Made by a program: the position numbers and the translations under genes. Shown piece after piece: positions 1 through 17,222 of a DNA stretch of 64,000 nt (position 1 is the first letter of the stretch; each line of letters opens with the position of its first letter). A model generated the notes under the pieces. The model made no database searches and had not been told where the DNA came from. It saw only the letters and a program-made list of their open reading frames with translations. Source of the DNA: Ramazzottius varieornatus (taxonomy: Eukaryota; Tardigrada; Eutardigrada; Parachela; Ramazzottiidae); contig BDGG01000010.1 in assembly GCA_001949185.1 (NCBI GenBank), forward strand, positions 290,469-354,468, in the 5' to 3' direction.

Positions 1-2600
1 GGAGTTTTGGTTCCATTTTTGCAATGGAAATGTCGGTAAATTCATCACTGTTATGCTATACAGAATTCACGGGTCAACAGAGCGACCGGAAGCAGCGGCC
101 TAACTAGCAGTGGACAGCGGTCAAATAGGCTGATCTTGTGTTCATCCAGGACTAAATCAAACGTCTGCATCTCCAGAGAAATCCACGTTTGCTCCGGGTT
201 ACTCCAAAGGTATGTACTACAGATAGCTGTAAAAAATTACTGCAGGAAAGAGGAACGTTCGCTCGGCTTCGAAATCAGTGTCGCGCTATCATGGTAAAAT
301 TCAAGCAGGCTTTTCAAACCGCGTCGTCTTCTCGAAATTAACGAACCATCTACCGAGTTTTCGACGTGTATTTTTCTACGATCTTTCGTTAACTACAGAT
401 TAAGCTTAGCTAGCGAATCACGTAAGTGTTAGAAAGATAGATCAGTTGGCGCAATGGTCCGTCTCCTCGCAATGTACAGTATACAATTGATTATCGCAGA
501 CTATTAATTTTCTTCGTTTGAAGCAGCAAAATATGAAACTTATCCGAGCTTTTCTGCTTCGGTAAACACAGCAGCAGAGTTATCGGTTGACCTGTATCTC
601 CCTCGATGTTGCAAATACCCGTAATTACCCCACAGTGCAATTTCGGCTTGTTCACGCAGAGGTTTTCTCGAACCCAGTATTCCACCGTAGATCATTTACG
701 CAGCGGTGCTCAAAGCCCAAAACCGAAAAATGAGTTGATATCCCTTGTGTTAACGTGATGGTTGAAGTGGATGTTTGTTTAGTTGTCACACTCTTGACTC
801 TTGATGCTCATGTTGGCTTTGGAAGCCGGTTTGGGCCATGGCTGCATCTGCGCATGCATACCATCGCTACAACCCGTCAGACCACTAGTACTACAAGACC
901 GTCCATGTCTGACATATTTTATGAACGACGAGTCGACAGATCACTTCAACTGGCTTCAGCGACGCTGACTTTGACCCATATCAAAACGACAATGTGCTTT
1001 CATGCACCTTGTAGACTATATACAGATGCCTGCATTATCGTCTCCAGTTACCTTCCTGCATGCATACGCGCAGCCGGCTTTTCATCTGCGATGGTCAATA
1101 GTGCAGTAAACGGCACTAAAAGCAGTAAAGTCATATCTGTATGCTAATGTAAATACAGGACAAGATTGCCCGTATTGTTCTATCGAAACTGAGCTCTGCT
1201 CTGCCGGGACCTGGTAATTTGCTGTCCCATTGCGCAGCGCCCTGGAAATTTAGATAAGATATCGGTTATAGCCAATGTTTTATGCAGATGGTCCGCTGTC
1301 AAATATTCCTCCACTAACCAAGCTGCACCCAGATGAATTCGGGCGGAGAGTGTCAGGTTTCTGCGGGAAACATGAATGTACCGTGTCAAGCATTTATATA
1401 CGGTGTTTCGGTCTTACGAAACCTTGAGGTCCGTTACGGAAGGAAGAGGATTACAGTATCAATCGTTCATGGACGGAAATGTGTTCACAAACCAGGGAGA
1501 GATGGTTACATATCGTCTGACATAAAACAGTCTTACTCGACCAGTTTCAACGTTAACGCCGTGGTTCGCAGCATGGGTGTTGTCGAGGTTAGTCGACAGT
1601 GCGAAGCTGGCCGTATGCGACCGTGGAAAGGTTCGTGAGAAACTTCGTTCAGCGCGACTACGATTGAATAGCGTTATTATCCTCTTCATTTAATTAACTT
1701 CTCAATGTTGAAGAAAAGCTGAAGTATGACTTTAAAAGGAGTAAAGTTCATTTTTGATTGCGTAGCCGTAAAACTGATTGACATTCCCGCTTGTCGTCGC
1801 TTAATATGGTAATTAAACTCAATTACAATCAAAACGTTTCTTTCACATTTGGCGTTCGTGTACGGAAGGGCAATTTATGTCAGTTGTGGGTCGACTAATG
1901 CAAGCTGTGTAATGTCAGATGTTAACACGCGGCACGGTATGGAGTACTGAGGAACTTTAATAGCTCCTTCAAGCATCGATCATGAATTTGGATTGGTCTC
2001 AGCTTCTGTTGGCGTTCATGCGTCTGACAACGAGATGCTATTGTGTTGTGCTTCTGTAACAGCCATAAAGAGTAATGATGTGACGTTAATGTTTTTTCAA
2101 ACTTGAATTGTGACTGTATTGGCCGGGGATCCGTGCCGGACTGAATTGCCATGATTGGTGTTTCTGTACGTGCAAAAACGCAGGCTAGAATGAAGAATTA
2201 TGGGTCGATCTAACTTAGTCGATACGGGTATCGATGCGACAGAATTTCGAGGCGGCTTGAAGATTTGTGTCAAGTTCTTACTGTAGGCTACGACCTTTGA
2301 TGATTTTTCCGTGGGTCACGCGTAGAAAGAACCGCTGGTAGGAAGGAGAAGGCATCCATGATTTTAAAATGCGCATAAGTTGGAAGAAAAAGTTTTAAGA
2401 AACGCACACCAAACTTCTAGCCAAATTTCTCGCTTCGCATAATTTTTTCATCAACGAAAATCAAAGTTTCGTGGGAGAAAGAATTGAGGTACATTTTCTT
2501 GACAGCTTTTTCATGATCTTAACAGTACTTTTTTGGAAGCGTGGTATTTCAAATTCTGTTTCGAACACTGCAAATTCATGCTAATTTTTGGTTTTTTCAG
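1..2600. other. Upstream region, no gene recognised
   Basis: Open frames here are short, occur on both strands over the same bases, and resemble no family I know. The stretch probably holds upstream control sequence and non-coding 5' exons of the KANK gene. A good splice acceptor (T-rich tract then CAG) sits near 2600, about 290 bp before the KANK start codon. Confidence 0.5.
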
Positions 2601-2887
2601 GTCGGTCATGCCGTCACGCCGAACATTGGCAGAAGATCGGCTGCCTTGAGAAGGAATAATGAGCGATGACTAGCCTCATATACTGATGCAACTTGAGCGT
2701 GACCGCATTGTGGAACTCGAAACGGGGATTGGATATTTCTCAATTGCTTATGATTGACTGTTGCGGTTCTCCGATATGACGGCTGTGTAAGCAAGCTTAG
2801 CAAGTCAACTGATATCGCGAGATATCGGCGTCCTGTTTCTCGTTATCCCTTCTGACTGAAGCCGGCAGACCATCGATCTTCCGAAAA

Positions 2888-8248
<5,361 letters not shown>

Positions 8249-8497
8249 GATACGTTGTTTGAGTTGGGTTCCAGGGATGAACAAGAGTGTTTCCTGTCTG
8301 TAGGGGAAACGAAGAGGAGTACCGAGCTTGGGGATAAGTGGCAGCCGGACCGCCACTATGTGATAAACGTTTTTGTACAGTGTCTCTGAGTATGGAACCT
8401 GTTTCCCTTCTATCTTTCTGTAATTACGATAAGACTACCGTATTCAAAGTAACCTTGAGCGACGGATGAATTTGGCAGGTTTTTCAGCTTTCATTTT

Positions 8498-8668
8498 CTA
8501 GAGCTTGATGAGACTTTTTGTTACGTTTCGCCGTTGAATATTAGTTTTAATAAACTCTGGAATGCCTCTTACAACTCTGATTTCGTCCGCGGGATCGTCG
8601 CCACCTGCGCATAACATCCATGTTGTTCCTAGGAGGATAAGCACCAATTTCGCTGCACATGACATCAT
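8498..8668 (-). CDS. Possible small secreted peptide (56 aa)
   Basis: The frame opens with two Met codons and a signal-peptide-like stretch (CAAKLVLILLGTTWMLCAGG), followed by a charged mature part of about 35 residues. I recognise no family. It lies antisense across the likely KANK polyadenylation site (AATAAA at 8549), which argues against it. A secretory leader in such a short frame is the only positive evidence. Confidence 0.25.
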   Translation of the reverse strand: MMSCAAKLVLILLGTTWMLCAGGDDPADEIRVVRGIPEFIKTNIQRRNVTKSLIKL

Positions 8669-8801
8669 TGCAATACAAAAATAATAATAATAATAATGAA
8701 TTTCATAAAACGTTACGTGTGGGACGGTAGGACACCAACATCTCGAATGAGTTAGAACGTCTATGGAAGTTTTAGCTGCCCAGGATATTATCACTATGTA
8801 G

Positions 8802-8809
8802 TTATAAAA
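8802..8809 (+). promoter_or_regulatory. TATA-box-like motif
   Basis: TATAAAAG on the + strand, about 220 bp before the ATG at 9021. It could be the core promoter of the short gene 9021-9506 and perhaps of riboflavin kinase. The match is by motif only. Confidence 0.35.
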
Positions 8810-9020
8810 GGCTGACGCTTTCGTCTCGGGTTTTCATCGAAGTATTAGCAGTCGCACGGGATGCAGATGGGAATCGGAAAGCAGCAGATCCAGCATCGCG
8901 TGCTTTCTCCCTCTGCGCCACCTTCCTGTACTTCTTGTGAATCGATCTTCCCGTCCGAGATTCCGCTCCCAGGTTGTCGGTTGTTCACCGTCGATCCTTC
9001 TGGCTGGACTTTGTCCTTCG

Positions 9021-9506
9021 ATGGAGTTATCGGTTGGTGCACTTGATCCATTGTCCGCGATTGCACTAGTCTACCTGCTGAATGCGCGAAGTTCAGTTTG
9101 CGACAAGATTACGCTAAGTACGTATAAAAACCTTCTTACGGGCTTCTAACGGTCGATGACACACTTACCTATCAATTAAGGAGTCCAAAGACGCTCCTGG
9201 AGAGATAAGCAGGAAAATTTCGCAGGAAGGTTAAAACAGCTGCAGGAAACGTCGGGAAATTCCAGTAGCGATTGTTTTGATTGTTTACTGGGTGATGAGA
9301 TCATCGATGGCGCATCTTACGCACCTGCTCCAGGTGTAACTAAATCAAGCAATCAACTTTCCGGATGGCTGAATACACACTTGTTAAACGACGTCATCGT
9401 AGTCCCCACCCCTTCTGAAAAGCTGATTGTTGATTATGCAAGTCCGATAAAGTGGAGCAGTCTCAGCCCAGCTGCTGAGTCATTCTTTGCTTATGAACTG
9501 GAATAG
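9021..9506 (+). CDS. Unknown short protein (140 aa), two exons
   Basis: Exons 9021-9117 and 9181-9506 join in frame across a 63 bp intron (GTACGT donor, TTAAG acceptor). The protein starts MELSVGALDPLSAIALVYLL, passes through a basic, Gln-rich segment (RRSWRDKQENFAGRLKQLQ) that may be helical, and ends in an acidic/Ser tail. I do not recognise the family. The in-frame splice and the 326-base open second exon are the evidence that it is coding. The stop lies only 32 bp before the first ATG of the riboflavin kinase frame on the same strand, so the two may share a transcript or the spacing may just be tight. Confidence 0.45.
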
Positions 9507-9538
9507 TCTCTTTTCTAGATTTATGTCGGTCCTTAGGA

Positions 9539-10330
9539 ATGGCGAAGGATACAGTGAAGGAACAAGGATTGGAGATGTCATGTTTGCCGTTCCTGGCGGA
9601 AGGACGCGTAGTGAAAGGCTTCGGACGAGGGAGCAAACAGCTCGGCATCCCGACGGCCAACTTCACGCAAGACGTGGTGGACACTATGCCTACGGACATG
9701 ATCGAGGGAGTCTACTACGGGTTGGCCAATGTGGACGGTGGATCAGTGAGCAGAATGGTAATGAGCGTCGGACACAATCTACATTTCGCCAACGCAATGC
9801 GGACCATGGTAAGAATTCATATTCGCAATCTTCGCCTTCAGTGCGTGGTATATTTCTTCTTCATATGGTTTAGGAAACGCATATCCTGAGGTCGTTCGCG
9901 GATGACTTCTACGGAGGACTGCTGAGGGTGATGGTTCTGGGATTCATCCGAGAAATGGAAAGTTACACGAGTCTCGGTAAGTCGATATACTGCTAAGTCC
10001 GAAGGATGACCTATGTCGTCACGGATGCACGGACGTTAGCACGGTCCGCAGTGACGTCACGGGCGACTGGACGTCGCACGTCACTGTGAACTGTGAGGAA
10101 TGGAAAACCCACAAAGGCCGATAATTGTTTTCTTCGGTGGCGCCATAACTGCACTTTTCTTGTTCTGCCTAGATGCGCTGATTGCAGCAATACATTCAGA
10201 CATTGATATTGCCAACAAGGCTCTAAGTGAAGAAAGGTTCGCTTCCTGCTACGACAGCGACTTCTTCAAACACGGGTTCGCTGTTGTGACGAACGGCCGA
10301 GCCGTGCAGTCTGATGGGACCAGCAGCTGA
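9539..10330 (+). CDS. RFK: Riboflavin kinase (flavokinase)
   Basis: Phosphorylates riboflavin with ATP to give FMN, the first step to flavin cofactors, in the cytosol. Exons 9539-9808, 9874-9976 and 10173-10330 give 176 residues. Typical animal RFK begins where Met13 lies (ATG at 9575, MSCLPFLAEG), so the real start may be 9575, giving 164 residues. The signature GFGRGSKQLGIPTAN, with the PTAN nucleotide/Mg loop, is intact. The ETHI motif that opens exon 2 contains the Glu regarded as the catalytic base, and DDFYGG follows as in the family. The C-terminus (DALIAAIHSDIDIANKAL) matches the final helix. Intron 2 contains a GC-rich inverted repeat around TGACGTCA. Confidence 0.93.
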
Positions 10331-11732
10331 AGTCCCGGCTACGTTCGCGCGGCTGCCAGTAGAAATTTTCTTGGCACCCTTTTGATTCATTCCGGCTGTA
10401 GACTATGACTACCCCTGTGTGATAGCCAGATTTCCCTCCGTTTATTTATTTCACTTCGATTTTATCATTTTAAATCTGACAACACTACGGACCACTACCT
10501 ACCGTGATAACAGTATTCTGGCGGTTCTTGGTGATTCTGCCTGTTTTTAGCCGTGCTGAAGAAATTATTCTGTCCTAATTCAGTGTACTGATATCCCAGC
10601 TATCCTTCTACTTCTTCGTTTGAATAAGACTTCGTGCATCAGAGTTTGTCCATTCTTGGTGTCATCTTAAGTGGCGCATGAAAGTTGAGAGACCGGCAAA
10701 CAAAACGTGCGAGATATTAGTAGTTCTCACGTGGCGCACGTTTTCGTTGTTGCTGGGCGGAAGAGGTGCGCCACTTGAGATGATGATCATTTACACTTGC
10801 CGGCTTGTTAGTTATCGGACCCGTCAGTGGCGGAAACCATTGTCTGTTTCGTAATTTCTGCGAGAGAACTTGTGGATACTTCCTTGACGTTTTCAGTCGA
10901 TTCGTTTTCAGCTAATACTTCAGCTTTACACGAACTGTTGAGGACAGTGGCTGGTAGTACCCCGAACTTCGGAGTTGAGAAATCTGTTGTCCGGTGCGTA
11001 CACGATTGCAAGCACTCGTGACTGCAGCAGCGGCTTGTACGTTGAACGATGTCAAGGTGATACAGGAGACGACAGTTGTCCAATGAAAACTGCGAGTATT
11101 GTAAACGGGTATTGTTTGATGAGCGACATTGACAGTAGCCGTGTACATTTACCCGTTTGTATGGCAGACAATGTCAACTGTCTGGACAATGTGTCGGTAT
11201 TACGCAGTAATATGCTCGATAATAGCAAGAAGAGCATGCGGAACAATGGCGGGTGAGAGAGGTGAATCAGACGATACCCCCAGATTGCATTCCATCCGCG
11301 TCGCGATCTCGTATTGCATCAGGAATTGTCTCGATGCAGACTGCGGGTATCCATCCTATCGGGTTCCACGCTCTGGTGAACTTTTCACGTATTACAGTTG
11401 AAACAATAGTATCCGCTCTTAGTCTCTGTTTCTCTTTCCCAGCCATTGTGTCCTCGCCTTGCTCAACCGTAACGCAAATTTTGCCGCTGCAGTCCACAAG
11501 GCCCGGAGGACTTTTCCTTTCGGTTCCTCGAATATTCCTAAGAAGGACTGTTTGTCAAGATGGATTTCGGGTTCACAGCCTGTTTGTGGAAAAGCCAAAC
11601 GTCATTGGATGGCGACTGAATTCTCAGAGTGTAGTTCGCCCAAACCGGATGCCCCTACCAACTGTCCAATCATTTACTTTCTGATTTATTTTGTTCTCTG
11701 GATTGGTCGCGGGTTTACGTGGCCGTGGATAC
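10331..11732. other. Intergenic stretch with one foldback element
   Basis: Open frames near 10808-11083 and 11253-11684 overlap on both strands and match nothing I know. The only structured feature is the GTGGCGCA foldback core at 10729-10776, with an extra unpaired left arm (AAGTGGCGCATG) at 10669. Confidence 0.5.
10729..10776. repeat. GTGGCGCA foldback element, intergenic
   Basis: Core of 48 bp with arms CGTGGCGCACG and GTGCGCCACTT. A second left-arm copy lies 60 bp upstream, suggesting a partly lost tandem copy. Confidence 0.75.
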
Positions 11733-14700
11733 ATGGCCGACCACGTTGAAGTCGCCGTTCGGATGATTCTTGATCTCTCCTTCATACTTATTGTACTCAT
11801 AGCCGTTCTAAGTAAGTCCTGTAGCTTTTGCTCTTCAGACTTATCTATGACGATATTCTCACCGATTAACTTTGGCGTCGTATGTTAGGTCAGAGTCAGC
11901 CAACTTCAGATACCCATGCTCAATGGAGACGCTTGAGGTGGTTGCGATACAGCAACGCTACCCTCCCAGATTTTCAGTCCCACGTCAAGGTATGAACTCT
12001 CGAAATCACTTTAATATCTGGTACTTAAGAAATAAGGTTTATCGTCCCTTCAGATAAAGCGACAAGCGCCACCGATGGGAAGTATACCATCAGCCGGTGG
12101 CATGCCGGCAGGTCCCATGCCTCAACAACAGCAACCCATGGGCGGCATGCCACAACAACAGCAAATGCAGGGAGGGATGCAGGGAGGGATGCAGGGAGGA
12201 ATGCAAGGTGGAGGGCCACCTGGATCGATGGGAGGTATGCAGGGTGGATTTGGAGGGTCGCCGCAGTTTATGGGGCCACCGGGTATGGGAGGGATGCATG
12301 GGCCTCACCAAGAATTTTCCTGTGTGGGACGACTACCTCGTCTGTACCAAGATCCCTGGATGTGTACGCGCTACTACTGGTGTAACTACAATTCCCCACC
12401 GATACCCTTCACTTGTCCCAATGGCCAGTTGTTCGACCAGGAACTACAGACCTGTACCATGGCCATGGCTGTCGAGTGTCGAGACTTTCCTGAACCACTG
12501 GTGAGTATTTACTTTTATTCCACAAAATAATATTTCCCCTTAGATGCGTTTCTGTACAACGTTTCCAGGTTTTCATCGCATGGCATAGAATTGATTCCGA
12601 CCGGTTTAACCTTCGGAAAAAAGGCAATAATATATTGCTGTATTCATCTCGTATGCGTATGAAAGTTACTGACCAAAGACGCGTTTGTTGGACAATAGTG
12701 ACGGCGCTGAGTACTTCGGCCGATTTTTCATCGTAGTTTTCTCCTTTTCGGTCGATTTTCCACGGCTGGGTTGAGACACTTCCTGGGAAGCCGGCGCTTG
12801 ATGAGTTCGAACCTTCCACATTATCAGAGAATGCCCGACCTTAACATCTTCTTATAAGAAGAAACGATTGTTTCTACTTGGCAGTACGATACTCAATAAT
12901 GTTCTATCGTTCGAGCAGTTTTACATGCAAACCTAACTACGAAAAGTGTGGATCTTCGTTCCGTAGACTTTGGAATACCAGCTTTTGTCGTTGAGGGAAG
13001 CAGCTACAATATTTAAAAAGCGTACTTATTTTCAGTGCTGTCTGACCGGGGGCTGATGAGCCCCGTTCGAAACTGGCCTTGTTGATGTAACACATTACCG
13101 CTTAAACCTGACAACCATCGCTAGATCCGATATCGACCTCCTACAAACCTCTTGAACTTCACCTGATCTCTTATTTCTTCTTGTAGGATGCGTTGGACGT
13201 ACCGTCAGGCGGCATAGGTGGGATTGGTTACTCCCCGATGCATCATGGCGGCATGAACGGGCTCAACGGCATGAATGCGTCACCGTACTCACCGATGTCC
13301 GGCTCCATGCCATACGGCGGCTCTTCCATGAACTTTGGTGCTAGTGGCGCTGGTGGCCTTGGCCCACCCACTAGCCCTGCAGTAGCAGCTGGTCCGCCGT
13401 TACCTCCGGTACCAGTCATGCCACCGGGATCCATGACAGTGCCAGCCACGGCCAGTGCACCCATTCCCAACATGGCGGCTATCGGCCTTCCACCTGCTCA
13501 GGTCATTGCTAACCAACAACAAGCTGCTTCTTTACAAGGCAAGTTTCATTTTAGCGTTGTGGACCATCAATACTGTACACACGAAGGGCAAGTTTGGAAG
13601 AGTAAAAAGTTTGAAACAGGCGATTCCAAAGCATCGAAACGGATGTGCGCACATACGTAATTTATGTAATTCACACCGGTGCACTTTCCGACAATTTCTA
13701 CGGTTGAATTCTGCATTTGCCGTCTTTTCCGCCTGTTCCAAACTTATTACAGTTCCGAACTTTCCCTTCGTGCGTGTACCCGCCATATGTAAAGTAATGT
13801 TCTGACTGATACGAAGAGCACGCAACAAACTGGCAAAGATTCGCAGGATCATAAAAACAAACATTTGTCTTCGACACATCCGATTGTTAGCTGGAACTTT
13901 CGTCTGACGCAGTGAAGCACTGACGTACTAGTCAATATGGCAGCTTTATTCTCTGGTCGTCAGTGCCTCACTACCTCAGACGAAAATCCCAGCCGTAGCT
14001 TTACGAACGGTTGTGGTATTCTAGGAGCACACTGATTCTTGTACAGGACAGAAGGCAGACTTTTCATCCTTTCCTGATCAATTTTCCTTCTTGATAGGTG
14101 CAGCTAGCAACATGGTGCCCAACATCAACCTGAACCAGTTCGCCAACGCCCTACTCAACGCCAACAATAACGCAAACAACCAAGCAGCCAATCACCACAA
14201 CTCTATCCACTACGACCAAAATTCCAACGGTGGTGGCGGAGGCTCCTCCATTTCCACAGCCTGCGAAGAAGGAAAGCTCGGTCTCTTTGGCGATAACAGC
14301 AAAGGTTGTCGGACGTACTACTTCTGCGCGCCTCGTGGCTTGAAGTACGAGTTCCAGTGTCCTTCCCATTTACTCTTTAATGACCGTTTGAAGACCTGCG
14401 ACAACCCAGAAAGCGTCACATGTGATCCACCTTCATCTCCACCCAGTCAAGTCGTCAACGGCTTCGCATTGAACACTCCAGGAAGGGGACTGGGCTTCGC
14501 CGGAGTGATTTCGGCACCTGCGGACGCAATGCCGGCTACGCTAAGGTATCCCAACTACCAACAAGGAAACATGTACGCTAGGAGGAACACACCGGATTTC
14601 ATGCAGTCGAGCGCAGGAGGTAATGGTGGTGGTGGTGGCGGCGGAGGAGGAAACGGTGGTATGGGGGGAGGTGGTGGAATGAATGGCGGAGGAGGTTACC

Positions 14701-16253
14701 CCGGACCAACCTACATGCCGGCCATGTACAGTCCTTACGGAGCACGACCAGGTGCGTTCAACTATGAGCCATACTACCCGTACCCTTACGCTAACCCTTA
14801 TCCATACCCGTATCCATACTACGCGAGATAAGATGGGCGTACGGGGTCTTCTATACCTTGTCCAGGTACAGATGGCATTTCTGTGCATTCCTACCATTTC
14901 GTACGTTAGAAAATGACCAGCTTGCAGACAATTCAGAACTTCGATATGACCAGTTCTACGAGGGTTAGATTTTAGCACAGTTATCGGTCGATACCAGTCG
15001 ATTACTACAACGTGAAAACTTCCAGTTTTCAGAGTTTATTTTGCTTACAATACCCCCATATAGCGCAACTACAAGCGGAGTTGGTTGTCTTCCAGGTATG
15101 GGATACAATCCCAACGGTGGTGGTGGCGGTGGCGGTGGCGGACCGATGTACGGCGGCCAGCCGCCCTTCTCCACTGGTGGCGCTTCCCAGCTTCCTCACC
15201 CCATGCCCCATCCGCCAATGATGCACCCACGTAGCATCAGCGGTTCGCCTTTCAACCCAGCTGTGATGTACCCGACCTACCCGCCGGGACCCGATCCGAC
15301 CAATGCATATCCCCAACCTATGCCAAACCACTACGGTTCGCCCTACCGTCCGCCAGCCGCGGAACCTCAGATGGAAGGTGCCGCTAACAACGGCTACCCG
15401 CTGCCCACGGCTAACTACTACCCCATGCAACAACCCATGGGCCAAATACCGCAGACGTACCCCATGATGCAGCAACAGGCTCCGCATTATGCAAGCGGCG
15501 CGGCTAACCGGTTCAATATGGCCTATGCGGTACCTGCACGCCCAGGTAAAAAGCACTAACTTTATTGGGGTTAACCACTATTTTGTATTTTGCGCAAACC
15601 AAGTGTTTGGCAGTTTAAGCGAAATGCGTAGTGTGTAGTGCTTCGAATTCCGTCCATAGATATGAAAACCAACAATCAAACTTGCTTCTGTTGAACTAGG
15701 TATGTCAATGCCGAATATGGCGGTGATGCCAGGTATGCCGAACGCTCCTTCGAACGGCATGCCGATGAACGGTATGCCAGCCCAAATGCCCGGCTTTGTT
15801 GATCCGGAAGCCGAGTTTGAGGCGGGACGAGCTCACGAACCAACTCCAGCGCCTACACCTGGAGCCGCCGGTGCGCGCGCAGGAGCCCCACCCGGACCGG
15901 CTGCTGGTCTCAACTCATTCCCGCACGGAAGAGGTGGCGGTGGTAGTGGCGGAGCCGAAGGTGCCCCGCCACATCATCCGGCAGGTCCCATGATGATGCA
16001 TCCGGACTTTGCCGGTGGGGAGAACGGGTCGGCTGTGACGAGCGCGACTCCGATATGGACGACCGCCACCATCAGACCTATGGTTCCGGACGTCATTGTG
16101 CAGCGGTACCCAACGATCGAGGTGGTGGCTAATGAATCGGCGAGTAATGTACAGAGTAATGTCGTTAGTGGTGCGGCCTCGGCTTCACCGTCGTCCGCTT
16201 GGGTCAAGATCAACATAACGAACCCGAAAAGCCAGGTGATGAGTGTTCGGTAG
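11733..16253 (+). CDS. Secreted chitin-binding protein with two peritrophin-type domains (gene 1)
   Basis: Probably a cuticle or extracellular-matrix component binding chitin. Exons: 11733-11811, 11889-11989, 12054-12500, 13187-13538, 14098-14751, 15096-15545, 15700-16253; all junctions keep frame, giving about 878 residues. A signal peptide (MILDLSFILIVLIAVL) follows ten residues after the first Met; the second Met may be the true start. Chitin-binding type-2 domains with six-Cys spacing lie near residues 146-201 (CTRYYWCNY, CPNGQLFDQ) and 380-435 (CRTYYFCAPRG, CPSHLLFNDRLKTC). The rest is low complexity: a run of MQGG repeats near 12163-12213, poly-Gly, and Pro/Met/Tyr-rich blocks. Exon 4 ends at a GC donor (AAG|GCAAGT). 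If exon 5 is not spliced at 14751 it runs to a stop at 14831 with a Tyr/Pro tail. AATAAA at 16350. Confidence 0.85.
12163..12213 (+). repeat. Coding tandem repeat, 12-bp units
   Basis: Four near-identical ATGCAGGGAGGG units encode MQGG repeats between the signal peptide and the first chitin-binding domain of gene 1. Such repeats commonly vary in copy number. Confidence 0.8.
13575..13778. repeat. Inverted-repeat element (TACACRCACGA ends) in chitin gene 1 intron 4
   Basis: Arms of nearly 50 bp, 13575-13622 and 13730-13778, pair imperfectly; both run from TACAC(G)CACGAAGGG to ACAGGCG. Internal sequence resembling TTTGCCGTCTTTTCCG is shared with the larger element at 27626-28073, so they are one non-autonomous family. 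No transposase frame. Confidence 0.75.
13890..13993. repeat. Perfectly placed long hairpin in chitin gene 1 intron 4
   Basis: Arms of about 36 bp (GCTGGAACTTTCGTCTGACG at left; its inverted copy ending at 13993) surround a 32 bp loop. A few mismatches are scattered through the stem. It may be a small foldback transposon or an RNA hairpin. Confidence 0.75.
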
Positions 16254-16427
16254 CCGTTTTTTCACTCATCTAGGCATTGGTTTCTCTCTTGCTGCTTTCT
16301 CTTATGCAGATATCTTGTTGTTGCTTTAATTTCCGCTCATTATTTACGGAATAAAGTTTGTCATTCAAAGCTTTGATGAAAGCGGGATTGCAGAAGCTTG
16401 GCTGCTAAAGCCAGGTTAACGCGCATA

Positions 16428-17211
16428 CAGGGTGATCCCTATAAGTTGGACGGGTTTTGGAAATTCGTGGTAAAATCGATTCTCCCTCTAATTTTTCATA
16501 CGTAAGCTCATTCGATAGAACACGTCTTCATCTTCAATTTTTGTGAAGGTAACTTCAACAAAACAACGATCGTTTGATTGTTGTGAGCTATGAAATCGTC
16601 ATTTTACGGGTAAAAAGTAGGAACCTCAATTAGATTATTTGTATCTGACGCGTAAAACTACAAGGTTTCTCCATAAGATCGTTTTACGAAAGAAGTACGT
16701 TTGGACCAATTATCAAAAAACAAGCGGACGGTTCTTACACGCTGCCGACGGAGAAACAAAAACTACGACAATCGATCCCAGAAAAACAGAAAACTATTGG
16801 CAAAAAATCAGTTTACGGAAAGTCATGATCGACGTTACCCTCGGGGAGGGGCTGAGCGAAAAACGCCCCAACCTTTGTCATTTTCCGGTCCGTTTTCGAA
16901 AGATTGTCAGTTTTCCGTCGGCATTCCGCGGTAGGGCTATCAAAAACAATTAATATAAACTTGAACTAAAAGAAAAGTGGCTGGAACCGCAAGTTCCGGG
17001 AAACTGTCAGAAATTTTTTCGAAAACGAGTTTTCCCAGCAAAACGGTTCTATTCGACGGTTTTATTCTGGAACACGACACCTCGACAACATTTTTACACT
17101 ATTTTTATAATAGTTAGACATATCTGAAAACGAATTTTCGAAGAAGTGAAAGCACTGCTCTAATTTTTTTATTCAAGCTCGAAATCCGTCCAACTTATCG
17201 GGATCACCCTG
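16428..17211. mobile_element. Non-autonomous DNA transposon with TA target site, copy 1
   Basis: Terminal inverted repeats start CAGGGTGATCCCTATAAGTT and end with the inverted copy, both flanked by TA. TA flanks fit the Tc1/mariner target-site rule. The element is 784 bp, AT-rich, and carries no convincing transposase. Its left part matches the right end of copy 2 (25180-25900) in inverted orientation beyond the termini, including a block around AACGATCGTTTGATTGTTGT. Confidence 0.85.
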
Positions 17212-17222
17212 TACCACAGTTG

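Noticed and set aside
755-1147. 130-codon frame as a gene
   Set aside because: Composition is unremarkable, no family resemblance, and no good splice or promoter context.
16639-16953. Open frame inside the TA-flanked transposon as a transposase fragment
   Set aside because: Lys/Arg/Thr-rich with no DD-D/E or helix-turn-helix pattern, absent from the second copy of the family, and overlapped by another frame on the same strand.
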